From assembly GCA_028288505.1 (NCBI GenBank), contig JAQBNN010000016.1, forward strand, positions 1-36,273: a stretch of DNA of 36,273 nt, in the 5' to 3' direction. The stretch's first letter is position 1, and the number at the start of each line of letters is the position of its first letter. The DNA is from Segetibacter sp. (GTDB taxonomy: Bacteria > Bacteroidota > Bacteroidia > Chitinophagales > Chitinophagaceae). The notes beneath the pieces were generated by a model, which saw only the letters and a program-made list of their open reading frames with translations, was not told the origin of the DNA and searched no databases. Shown one piece after another: positions 1-7,499 of the stretch. A program made the translations under genes and the position numbers.

Positions 1-63
1 TAGTAGCACGGAGGCAAGGTACAAAAAGAAGCCCCCGCGCTAAAGGGTAGAGAGCGTAAAGAG
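1..63 (+). repeat. Copy (left-truncated by window edge) of composite intergenic repeat
   Basis: The segment containing GGTACAAAAAGAAGCCCC and later GAGAGCGTAAAGAGTG recurs at about 3065-3123 with a few substitutions and the same order of blocks. At 3031 the related copy is preceded by the 38-bp GTACAAGTGAGTG repeat. The window opens on TAGTAGCAC, which matches the tail of that 38-bp unit, so the full element probably begins upstream of the window. No ORF is associated with it. Confidence 0.7.
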
Positions 64-199
64 TGACTAAAACGCCCTTTAAACTTAAAAAAAACGATTA
101 TCATTTGCAGCAATACCATCATGTTTTTTTATAAAAACACGATGATTTTAAGTTATTATAACGAGTTTTTAAAAGACCATTATAATTATTCGAATAATC

Positions 200-304
200 A
201 ATTTAATGCTTCCAATTAGTAATATGAGTTTTACAAAAACGAGTATGGTTTTTTAAAAAGTCAATATGTTTTTTTCAATTATTAATATGGTTTTTCAATA
301 AATC
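200..304. repeat. Degenerate 21-bp tandem repeat in AT-rich leader
   Basis: Four consecutive 21-nt units start at 221, 242, 263 and 284. Each begins A(A/G)TATG followed by a T-run and then A-rich sequence. A weaker fifth unit lies at 200-220. The T-tracts recur every 21 bp, which is two helical turns, so the DNA may be intrinsically curved. The rest of 1-646 is AT-rich with no convincing ORF. The minus-strand ORF at 514-738 overlaps the start of the next gene and looks spurious. Confidence 0.55.
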
Positions 305-613
305 ATTAGCAGTTTAGGGACGTGGCTATTTTTTTTGCCCGAAAGAGGAAAGTTTTTTAAAGAATATTTTTAGTTTATTCCACCTATAATTATAAGCGCT
401 AGGGGCTTGCCTGCTACCTGCACTTTTATTTTAAGTGATTGATTATTAATTGTGCTACTTATTTTATGGTAGTAATAAAAGAATATGTTGTTTAAACACT
501 AAATATAAAATGTTTAAATAACTGAAATAGATTCGTATATGTAAGAAAAATATAGTAAGTATGATGCAATATAAACATGTGGTATAACGATAATATATAA
601 GAGCATACGGATA

Positions 614-621
614 TATTTTTG
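614..621 (+). promoter_or_regulatory. Candidate -7 promoter box
   Basis: TATTTTTG matches the Bacteroidota -7 consensus TAnnTTTG and lies 25 nt before the ATG at 647. No clear -33 TTG is visible, and the AT-rich context makes chance matches likely. Confidence 0.35.
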
Positions 622-646
622 ATATCCTAGATAAAAAACAAAAAAA

Positions 647-1252
647 ATGGATAGAACAACCAATGGCTTCAACCTCTTAAATGAGGCCGCATTTAAAAAA
701 CTGCTAAGCACCATTACAGGTAAAATGAATGGTAACATTAACTTTCCTACGCTAAAAGCTCGGGTGGATAAACTGATAGCCGATCAGGAAGAGTACCTAA
801 CCCTATCGAAGAATGCAGTTAACGGGGGCAGACAGGCTATACTGTCACGCGACGCCAAAAGAGCTGCAATTGTTACTGCATTGCGCATTTTGGGTAATAA
901 TGTAACTGCCATAGCAGAAGGTGATATTGCTATGTTGGATTCATCGAGCTTTAAGCTTACAAAACCTAAGCAACCAAGTGCGCCACTTGTAAAGCCGGCA
1001 GCGCCTAAGGCCTATGGTGGCGAAAACAAGGGTGAGATTGGTGTAAAGGGAAAAAAACAGGGGCAAAACACAGTAAACTGTATGATTTGCATGGACGAAC
1101 CGGTAGCTGCCTGGATAACGCAATCAACTTCCAGAAGTTCTCACCTGTTTACAAACCTGCAATCGGGTAAAAACTACTTGCTTAAATACGAACTGGTAGG
1201 ATCGAAAAGCCAGGTTGTAGTTAGTGATACAATATCAGTTATTCCGCAATAA
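647..1252 (+). CDS. Hypothetical protein with helical N-terminus and fibronectin-III-like C-terminus
   Basis: A 201-aa protein with no signal peptide. Residues about 1-100 look alpha-helical and contain SRDAKRAAIVTALRILGNNV, a pattern I associate with a family of Bacteroidota hypothetical proteins annotated as fibronectin type III-like. A proline- and lysine-rich linker (about 104-138) leads to a beta-rich C-terminus with FTNLQSGKNYLLKYELVGSK. That resembles the F/G strands of an FnIII domain (the 'L.pG..Y.f.v.a' pattern). The C-terminal domain is short for a full FnIII fold, so it may be a reduced version. CMICMDEP near residue 144 adds two cysteines whose role I cannot tell. The gene stands alone, with a strong hairpin terminator directly after its stop. 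Molecular function is unknown. Confidence 0.75.
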   Translation: MDRTTNGFNLLNEAAFKKLLSTITGKMNGNINFPTLKARVDKLIADQEEYLTLSKNAVNGGRQAILSRDAKRAAIVTALRILGNNVTAIAEGDIAMLDSSSFKLTKPKQPSAPLVKPAAPKAYGGENKGEIGVKGKKQGQNTVNCMICMDEPVAAWITQSTSRSSHLFTNLQSGKNYLLKYELVGSKSQVVVSDTISVIPQ

Positions 1253-1263
1253 TCATGTAATCC

Positions 1264-1315
1264 GTTACTCTATAAAAAAGCGTTGCCATTGGCAGCGCAT
1301 TTTTTATAGAGTAAC
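1264..1315. terminator. Long hairpin, probable bidirectional terminator
   Basis: GTTACTCTATAAAAAAGCG pairs with the downstream CGCATTTTTTATAGAGTAAC, with one bulged A. The stem continues as TTGCC/GGCAG around a 3-nt loop. The A-run and T-run in opposite arms allow termination on either strand. It starts 11 nt after the stop of the 647-1252 gene. Confidence 0.8.
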
Positions 1316-1792
1316 GTAGGGTAAATGGTTTAGTGTTTATTAAGGTAACGCACAACCGGGTTTTCCATTGATGCAATTTGCTTAGCTGGTAAAATGCGTC
1401 TTCTCTTTAAAGCCCTGCCTGCACCTCTCTTGCAGCATAAACTATATTAAGGGCTTCTTACCTGTTTACCGCTACTTATTAACCCCATGTTTTACTATAT
1501 TGCCTTTCCTGTCTACTTTCTATAATTATACAAAAGGTTGAGGTTAGTATTGAGAATAGGTTACCTCCTATATAATTCTGTGACACAAGAATGGCTCATT
1601 AAAAAAACCAAATGACCGCAACGCCTAAAATAAAATATAGATGGCTATCCCTTAGGTACCATTGTAAGCAGCTTTCTTTACAAGAACAGCAATTTTGTTA
1701 AGGCAAGCTGGGTGTTGCCTGTCCCCTTAGCTAAAATTGGCCTGCTAAGGTAAGGGCATAAGAAAATTTACAATTAAGAACAGTTCTGTCAT
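1316..1792. other. Intergenic gap between convergent genes
   Basis: About 480 bp between the terminator and the stop of the minus-strand lipocalin-like gene. I see no ORF with coding character, no copy of the repeat families found elsewhere, and no RNA gene I can recognise. Confidence 0.5.
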
Positions 1793-2524
1793 TTATTTTA
1801 CCTTACTCCAAACTTCATAAATGGGATCTCCTTTTGAACTGAGGCCGCTATGATGCCAGTTACCGTTTTCTAATTTACCCCCAAAGGAAAGTGAAGCACC
1901 AACCCGGCTGCTGTCACGTGAAAAGAACTCAATATTCTCAATATATTTACCGTTATTAAAAATATATGAGCCTCCACCTGTTCCAAAAAATTCTTTCGTT
2001 TCAGGGTTGATAGCTGCCCATTGAAACCAGGATGCCGATAATATTTTAATGGTTTTACGGGGTCCTGCCTGGTGTATAGGTATTACTTTTTCATCTTGCT
2101 TTCGGGCTGTAATATGCCATAGACCAGCCAGGTTTTCTTTTCCTTTATCTATCCTGTTCCAGGTTTCCTTTTTACCGTTTATATCTGCAACCAGTTGATG
2201 GTTGTTTAGCAAAATGTTGTAGATAACCGATTTACCAATCCGGTCCTTCTGCCTTGTATCAAATTCGTAAATGACCGATAATTTTTCTTTTTGTAACTCA
2301 AATTTACCACCTTCTGTAAAAAGAAATTTCCGGTCATTTTTGTTATAGCCGGTATGGGTTATGTAACCATCTACAAGTATGATAACCTGGTCTGTTGTGT
2401 TGCTTTGCAATTTCCATGCGCCTGTTATGTTGCCGGCTTCTGAAGGTCGATAAATAAAAGATGCATTAATAACAAAGGCAATTAAAATAATCACAGTAAA
2501 ACAAATGAGAACAATAGGTTTCAT
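1793..2524 (-). CDS. Exported lipocalin-like protein (DUF4488-like), two repeats
   Basis: A 243-aa protein with an N-terminal hydrophobic segment (residues about 4-24) that is a signal anchor or signal peptide. Two similar beta-rich modules follow. The first starts GAWKLQS near residue 35. The second starts GLWHITARK near residue 133 and contains the block GTGGGSYIFNNGKYIENIEF. The GxW start and the GGGxY...Y.E.I.F block are typical of Bacteroidota lipocalin-like or DUF4488-type domains, often annotated 'membrane or secreted protein'. Such domains probably bind small hydrophobic ligands, but that is family inference. The ATG at 2524 is directly followed by the hydrophobic segment, which supports the start. 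The gene is flanked by long gaps, so it is likely monocistronic. Confidence 0.8.
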   Translation of the reverse strand: MKPIVLICFTVIILIAFVINASFIYRPSEAGNITGAWKLQSNTTDQVIILVDGYITHTGYNKNDRKFLFTEGGKFELQKEKLSVIYEFDTRQKDRIGKSVIYNILLNNHQLVADINGKKETWNRIDKGKENLAGLWHITARKQDEKVIPIHQAGPRKTIKILSASWFQWAAINPETKEFFGTGGGSYIFNNGKYIENIEFFSRDSSRVGASLSFGGKLENGNWHHSGLSSKGDPIYEVWSKVK

Positions 2525-2699
2525 AACGGCAATAATTTAAGTTATTGAGGGACGGAGATGATAGGTACTTTTATTATTTTAAAGTTACAAAGAACAGGGT
2601 TAGTGAAAGTTGAAAAAAAGGCTTATGTAATTTTCTTTAAAGCGGGGCTTAAGGTAATTTGTAACATGGGTCGTCTTCTTTATTATACATTGCTGCTTG

Positions 2700-2800
2700 T
2701 TACTTTGTTTGTGTTGGAACATAGAGAGTAACCAAATAAAATTGAGGAAAAGAACGCGTACACTTTGTTCTTTTATGGTTCTTTAATGTAGCTTTAGTAC
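2700..2800 (+). repeat. Degenerate copy of the hairpin repeat family
   Basis: GAGAGTAACCAAATAAAAT, GAAAAGAACGCGTACACTTTGTTCTTTT and TTCTTTAATGTAGC keep the block order of the intact copy at 4881-4975 (AAAGTAACCAAAGAAACC, GGAAAGGAACG, CGTTCCTTTCC, TTCTTGATGTAGC). The stem is degraded to short GAAC/GTTC pairing. Confidence 0.55.
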
Positions 2801-2886
2801 CCTGTAACTTTAGCATTGGTTTTACAGGTTGTTCATTTTTAGATTGTTTAAGGGCATTAGAAATTTTTTATTCGAAAGCCAGGATA

Positions 2887-2914
2887 GTACTACTGGGCTT
2901 CGGCACAGTAGTAC
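2887..2914. repeat. Perfect inverted repeat with partial dispersed-repeat tail
   Basis: GTACTACTG (2887-2895) and CAGTAGTAC (2906-2914) are perfect 9-nt arms around a 10-nt loop. The following GAAAGCTTAATTGAAATACC resembles the tail of the dispersed-repeat copy at 12812 and the fragment near 14540. It may be two half-copies fused head to head. Confidence 0.55.
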
Positions 2915-3030
2915 GAAAGCTTAATTGAAATACCCCTTACAATTGGACTGATGTGTTTTTTAGACAAGCAAAAAAGAAAAGAAAAACAAGATAAGCAAAA
3001 CGTAATAAAAGCTGGGTTGAAAAACAAACC

Positions 3031-3123
3031 GTACAAGTGAGTGACACAACGATGTTTAATAGCAGCACTTGGGCTGGTACAAAAAGAAGCCCCGGCCCTA
3101 CTGCAAGGAGAGCGTAAAGAGTG
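3031..3123 (+). repeat. 38-bp GTAC repeat (type 1) plus composite extension
   Basis: It begins GTACAAGTGAGTGACACAAC and continues into GATGTTTAATAGCAGCAC. It then runs into GGTACAAAAAGAAGCCCC...GAGAGCGTAAAGAGTG, the block shared with positions 1-63. It lies 37 nt downstream of the antiporter stop codon and points against that gene. Confidence 0.8.
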
Positions 3124-3160
3124 GCTATAATTTACTGTGGACTGTTTTACCTTTTACCGG

Positions 3161-4768
3161 TTAGTGGGTGGAGAGTATTTTTCCCCTGACTTTAAGTTCT
3201 TCAAGGTCGATTAGCGAGAGGTATTTTCTAATTAGATCTTCGTTAAATTCTGAATGCTTGTTCATGTTATTAAGCAGGGTTCGTTGCTGCTCTAATAATT
3301 CTAAATAGATGTGTTGGTAGCTTCTCAGTGTATTTTTGTGGATGGATTTTTCATCCCCTTCTCTCTCAAAGAAATCTATATCCATCTGGAACCGTAAAAA
3401 CAAGTGTTTTAAGTGCTGGTTTTGCTCCCTCTCGTTACCATATTTTTCTTCCAGTAATTGAAGTGAGGCCTCTGCCATTTTCTTTTGAATGATGAGTTCC
3501 TGTTCTTCTTCGGGGATAACCTGGTACTTGTCTTCGAGGTTTACTTTACGTATTAGCCAGGGAAGGGTGAGCCCTTGAAAGACTAATGTAATCAGAATGA
3601 CGATGAAGGTGATAAAGAGTATAAGGTTGCGATAGGGAAACGGTTGTGCCTGGTTAATTACTAAGGGAATAGAGAGCGCTGCTGCTAAAGATACCACCCC
3701 CCGCATGCCGGCCCACCCTATTACAAGTGGACCTTTCCATCCGGGGTTTGGGTCTGCTACAGTAATGAAATTGCTGATAACTTTAGTGAAAACAGAAGCC
3801 CCTAAAGTGCAAAGCATACGGGTTGCAATAAGTAGGAAAGATATGGCTAAACCGTACCAGATAGCAGTGCCTAAGCTAATGTTGCCTAACTGTTGTATTA
3901 TAGATGGGAGTTGCAGACCGATGAGCAAAAAGATCAATCCATTTAATACAAAGACGAGGCTTGTCCAAACGTTTACACCTTCAATGCGGCTTCGGTAATT
4001 AAGCATACTTTGTCGTTTACCCGATAAAAGAAGACCGCCGCTAACCACAGCTAATACTCCTGAAAAATGAAAGTGCTCTGCTGCATAATACATGCAGTAG
4101 GGAGTTACTAAAGTTAATACAATATCGATGCTGGGTGTAGTGGGCATCCAACGATGAATGGCATAAAAAATGAACGCCACTAACAGGCCGATTAGTGCGC
4201 CTATGATGATAACAAGGAAGAAGCTGGAAGTTGCTTCACCGAAATGAAATTTTCCTGTTATAACTGCTGCTAAAGCAAAACGAAATACAATAAGTGATGA
4301 AGCATCGTTCAACAAGCTTTCACCTTCAATGATACTGCTTAGCGATTTAGGCACTTTAACGCCACGCATAATAGTGGTTGCTGACACTGCATCGGGCGGC
4401 GAAATAATGCCGCCTAAAAGAAAGCCCAGTGCTAACGTAAAACCAGGAATAAGAGCAGTGGCAGCAAATGCAACTACGCATGAAGTTATGATCACAATGG
4501 GAAAGGCAAAACTGGTAATTACTCTTCGCCATTTCCAAAACTCTTTCCATGATGTTGCCCATGCAGCTTCATATAATAGTGGCGGAAGAAAAATTAAGAA
4601 AACCAGTTCGGGGTCAATTGTAACATGAGAAAATACGGAAGTAAAACTTAGTAACAACCCCCCTAATACAAGTACAATTGGGTAAGCCAATCGTAGCTGG
4701 TTGGCGATTAATACCAGCGCCAGAATAATAAGAATGAGGTATACGTACTGGATGAAAAGGCTTTGCAT
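3161..4768 (-). CDS. Na+/H+ antiporter, CPA1 (NhaP/NHE) family
   Basis: A 535-aa integral membrane protein that exchanges Na+ (or K+) for protons across the inner membrane. The start is placed at the ATG at 4768. The ORF track begins 45 nt upstream at a TTG, but MQSLFIQYVYLILI gives a first transmembrane helix at the usual place. Residues about 1-395 hold roughly a dozen hydrophobic segments. GGIISPPDAVSA (PPD near 124-126) and GESLLNDASSL (N154-D155) are the conserved ion-binding region; the ND pair is typical of electroneutral CPA1 exchangers. WAGMRGVVSLAAALS is another family signature. The last ~135 residues are charged, cytoplasmic and probably coiled, and may be regulatory. It has no operon partners. 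Confidence 0.93.
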   Translation of the reverse strand: MQSLFIQYVYLILIILALVLIANQLRLAYPIVLVLGGLLLSFTSVFSHVTIDPELVFLIFLPPLLYEAAWATSWKEFWKWRRVITSFAFPIVIITSCVVAFAATALIPGFTLALGFLLGGIISPPDAVSATTIMRGVKVPKSLSSIIEGESLLNDASSLIVFRFALAAVITGKFHFGEATSSFFLVIIIGALIGLLVAFIFYAIHRWMPTTPSIDIVLTLVTPYCMYYAAEHFHFSGVLAVVSGGLLLSGKRQSMLNYRSRIEGVNVWTSLVFVLNGLIFLLIGLQLPSIIQQLGNISLGTAIWYGLAISFLLIATRMLCTLGASVFTKVISNFITVADPNPGWKGPLVIGWAGMRGVVSLAAALSIPLVINQAQPFPYRNLILFITFIVILITLVFQGLTLPWLIRKVNLEDKYQVIPEEEQELIIQKKMAEASLQLLEEKYGNEREQNQHLKHLFLRFQMDIDFFEREGDEKSIHKNTLRSYQHIYLELLEQQRTLLNNMNKHSEFNEDLIRKYLSLIDLEELKVRGKILSTH

Positions 4769-5304
4769 GAATGAAAGGTTGAACTTAATTGCCGTATGTT
4801 GATTTACTTGCAATAGAGGTTATAATATTTGTACCAGCTGATACGCTTTTTTTTGGCAATGCTATTCAGGGCTTGTCACTTTCTTTGTCAGGAAACACAG
4901 AAAGTAACCAAAGAAACCAGGAAAGGAACGGTTACACCGCGTTCCTTTCCTGGTTTCTTGATGTAGCCTTTGTGCTACTGTGGCTTAGGCAGTTGTTTTT
5001 TCAGGCGTATTCGATATTAGCTTCTTTACACTAAAAAGAGCCGTATTCTTTCTTCGTGCAAACTGCTAATAAAGCGGTGAAGAAAATTAGTGCAACAGGC
5101 GTTATCAAATAAAACCTCCTTTTAACAATGCCAGAAATGCAGCAAGTTTCAAACTCAAAACATTGGGCTAAGCACGCACATTTGCAACACAATAATGTCA
5201 ACATTTGTTTTTACAATGCTAGTGCTACTACTCAAAGAAATAATGCTGCTAACTTAAGTCCTACAAACTTTAGGTTCAAGAAAACGAACTGGGGGGCAAC
5301 ATCA
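4769..5304. other. Intergenic gap with hairpin repeat
   Basis: 536 bp. Apart from the hairpin repeat at 4881-4975 I see no supported gene. The plus-strand ORFs 4789-5034 and 5128-5331 have no coding character: the first is a translation of the repeat, the second runs into the 3' end of the receiver gene on the other strand. Confidence 0.6.
4881..4975 (+). repeat. Hairpin repeat family, best copy
   Basis: Arm AAGAAACCAGGAAAGGAACG (4911-4930) is exactly complementary to 4940-4959, giving a perfect 20-bp stem with a 9-nt loop. Flanks are AAAGTAACC on the left and GATGTAGC on the right. Degenerate copies at about 2700-2800 and 14361-14435 keep the same block order. It sits upstream of the antiporter gene, on the 5' side. 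It has no T-tract that would make it a standard terminator. Confidence 0.8.
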
Positions 5305-5757
5305 TCACTTATCCAATATCGCTTCTGTTAAAACGAACTTTGCCTTATCAACCTGGTGGGTTCCAGCTAACAAAGGATAGATGTAGTTGATCACCTGGCA
5401 AAGGGTAATAAATTTATCGGGCTTTACAATGTAAAAAGAAGCACCGAATTTATAAGCATTATCTATGTCCTCAACGTTAATGGATGTTGAGTAAATTACT
5501 ATAGGGGTATTAGGCAGCAATTGGCCACTGTAAATTTCATGGAGGCAACTAATACCACCTTTCATAGGCATATTCAGGTCGAGAAATACGAGGTCAGGTT
5601 CAACTTCTGTTTTTATATGTCTCAGTGCCGCCAATCCATCGGAAACATGAAAACAATTAGCCGAAGGAATAACTTTTAGTAGAGCTTCCTGCAGTAACAA
5701 GGCGTCATCTCTGTCGTCATCTGTAATTAAGATATTAACTGACGAAGGCTTAATCAA
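5305..5757 (-). CDS. Single-domain response regulator (Rcp1-like receiver)
   Basis: A 150-aa protein consisting of one CheY-type receiver domain with no output domain. Acidic pocket D13-D14-D15, phospho-acceptor D60 in DLVFLDLNMP, switch Ser/Thr in IVIYSTS (S90/T91) and K112 in IVKP are all present, so it should be phosphorylated by a histidine kinase. None is encoded in the window. It resembles the receivers that pair with phytochrome-like or hybrid kinases in Bacteroidota. The only in-frame ATG is at residue 64, inside the domain, so the start must be non-ATG. The TTG at 5757 gives a complete receiver, and a -7 box lies 20-27 nt upstream. A second TTG lies 9 nt further upstream. Confidence 0.9.
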   Translation of the reverse strand: MIKPSSVNILITDDDRDDALLLQEALLKVIPSANCFHVSDGLAALRHIKTEVEPDLVFLDLNMPMKGGISCLHEIYSGQLLPNTPIVIYSTSINVEDIDNAYKFGASFYIVKPDKFITLCQVINYIYPLLAGTHQVDKAKFVLTEAILDK

Positions 5758-5777
5758 AGTAATACAATTTTATGGCG

Positions 5778-5785
5778 GCAAAGAT
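5778..5785 (-). promoter_or_regulatory. Candidate -7 promoter box for the receiver gene
   Basis: On the minus strand this reads TATCTTTG, an exact TAnnTTTG match, followed by C. Transcription would start about 10-15 nt before the TTG start codon, which supports that start. No clear -33 element is seen. Confidence 0.45.
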
Positions 5786-5907
5786 ATAGGAATAGCAATA
5801 TAACAGGAAGCCATACCCCTAAATGGGCAAGCCATACGAATGAGATTGCTTCGGCCACTTGGTGCTAGTGGCTTCTTTTAGTGTCTTCTGTATGTTTACA
5901 AACCTTT

Positions 5908-5945
5908 GTACTACTATTAAGCATCGTTGTGTCACTCACTTGTAC
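5908..5945 (-). repeat. 38-bp GTAC repeat, type 1, full copy
   Basis: On the minus strand this is GTACAAGTGAGTGACACAAC followed by GATGCTTAATAGTAGTAC, exactly 38 nt with GTAC at both ends. It lies in the 319-bp gap (5758-6076) between the receiver gene and the amidohydrolase pseudogene. Nothing else recognisable is in that gap except the promoter box. Confidence 0.85.
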
Positions 5946-6076
5946 TGTTGTAGTTGTTTCGGCCATTTACCCCATTCTCGCTAAACCCAAAACTTCACGA
6001 GGGCCCCCGCAAAATCGCCCAACTTGTGCCCTGCTACATGCAAGACGTAGCGCACATTTAAAATAGCTACTTTTAT

Positions 6077-7166
6077 CTATAGTGGAAATAGTGATTTATT
6101 AATAGAAGGAAGTAAGCGCAGTGCATTTTTATAATACACCTTTTTCAATACCTCATCGCTTAATCCCATACCACACATTACCCAAAAAGCATGGTACTTT
6201 TTATGGTAACGAAAGTATTCATCTTTCGTCTCAAGCACACGGAAATAAGTGGTGTATTCCTCGGGCACCCAACTGTCTTTCCCAAACAATATCCTGTCCT
6301 GGTACTTCATAAAAATTGGTGGGCAGCAATTGGTTGACGGCCAAGTTCAGCAATAACAGCACCAAATTCTACCACTATTTTCTTCATGTCATCTAACAGC
6401 CTACTCAGCTTATCAAGGTCGTGTGCATGCCAATTAAAGTGAGCAGCAATAAAGGTTGTGTTGGCATGCTTTTTAAAAATCCTGTGTTGTTCATCAATCA
6501 ATTGCTGCCAGGGTGCAGGATAAGTACCACTTCTTAGACTGCCATGCTTTGTAATTAATTCAAGCAAGCGCTGGTTATTATTATTTAATGGCTGCCAAAA
6601 TTGCTTGGGAGCAGCTGTATGTATTAATACAGGGATTTTTAATTCACCACATTTATTCCATATAGCATCAAGCCTTTCATCATCTACAGCAACTCTTTTG
6701 CCCTGGTTATCTTTTACAGAAAAGCCCAGACTCTCAAAAATTTTTAAACCCACGGCGCCATTCTTTACATCTTCTTCCAACTGCTTAACAGTTTTTTTAG
6801 TCCAGTTCCTGTCTCCAATACCTGCAAAATTTATGTTTGCAAACATTAAAAAGCGCCCCCCATAAACTGCCTTAATATTATCAACAGATTGCTTTAATAC
6901 CGCACCCCACCTTCCGCTTAGGTTTACCATCACTGCCATATTTAAAGTCTCCATTACTTTAATCAAACCCCCTAAAGCTAGAACAGACATACTATCCTGG
7001 TGGTTATGAATATCAATAAAAGGAAATTTTGCTTTGGTTACAATATGCTTGGCACAACCAGGGAAAATGGAGGATTGTACGTTTGAAAGTCGATAGTTTG
7101 TTTTGATTGAGCAGTTGTGACGTATGAGGCTCCGGCAAGGGCAGCAGCTAAAAGGATGTTTTTCAA
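6077..7166 (-). pseudogene. Frameshifted secreted amidohydrolase (Amidohydro_2-like)
   Basis: Three reading-frame pieces join into one metal-dependent hydrolase of about 360 aa, the usual family length. Piece 1, from a TTG at 7166, is a signal peptide (KNILLAAALAGASYVTTAQ) ending YNPPFSLVVP. Piece 2 resumes in another frame as KHIVTKAKFPFIDIHNHQ, with the HxH metal motif, and runs to residues IAAHQF. Piece 3 (6077-6310) is MKYQDRILFGKDSWVPEEYTT, the conserved C-terminus. Restoring one A near 7048-7053 (GTGCCA/AAG) and one T in the T5 run at 6311-6315 would give a continuous protein. Both lesions are in homopolymers, so sequencing or assembly error is as likely as a real pseudogene. The track ORFs 6077-6310 and 6307-6990 are fragments of this gene. 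Confidence 0.85.
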
Positions 7167-7499
7167 GTTAGAGTGTTTAAGAAGTGCCCAAGTAAAATAT
7201 AGCAATATATCATAGCAAAATGTTGTTCTAAAAGCAATATGTCTCCTGGTTATTATTTTTCATCATTTGTCTCCTAATTAAATAAGAGAACCTTTGCCTG
7301 TATGCTATTTGTCTGCCCTTGTTTAGCAAAAGCAGAACCTTAACAACAGAAGGGCCGGCAGGAGTCAGCTATATCTTATACAAGCCGATAATAAGCGGCA
7401 AAATGATCTTTGTAGCAATAATTTGAGCAGCATTGTTATATCACTAACTTGTACTTGAAGCTATGTACTCTAAAGCTAATTAAACGCCACTGCTTTCAA
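7167..7499. other. Intergenic gap
   Basis: 333 bp. The only feature I see is ATATCACTAACTTGTAC at 7437-7453, which resembles a decayed end of the type 1 38-bp repeat (GTGTCACTCACTTGTAC on this strand). The plus-strand ORF at 7449-7631 overlaps the peroxidase 3' end and is not credible. Confidence 0.45.

Larger units (their letters stand above)
2525..3160. other. Long intergenic gap packed with repeat-family copies
   Basis: 636 bp without a gene. It holds a degenerate copy of the hairpin repeat (about 2700-2800), a small perfect inverted repeat (2887-2914) followed by a partial tail of the dispersed repeat, and a full 38-bp repeat that runs into the composite element (3031-3123). The remainder shows nothing recognisable. 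Confidence 0.6.

Noticed and set aside
514-738. 74-aa minus-strand ORF at the start of the window
   Set aside because: AT-rich, hydrophobic by composition, and overlaps the start of the 647-1252 gene.
3705-4628. Plus-strand ORFs 3705-3998 and 4329-4628
   Set aside because: Antisense shadows of the Na+/H+ antiporter gene.
4789-5331. Plus-strand ORFs 4789-5034 and 5128-5331
   Set aside because: The first translates the hairpin repeat; the second is low-quality sequence running into the receiver gene on the other strand.
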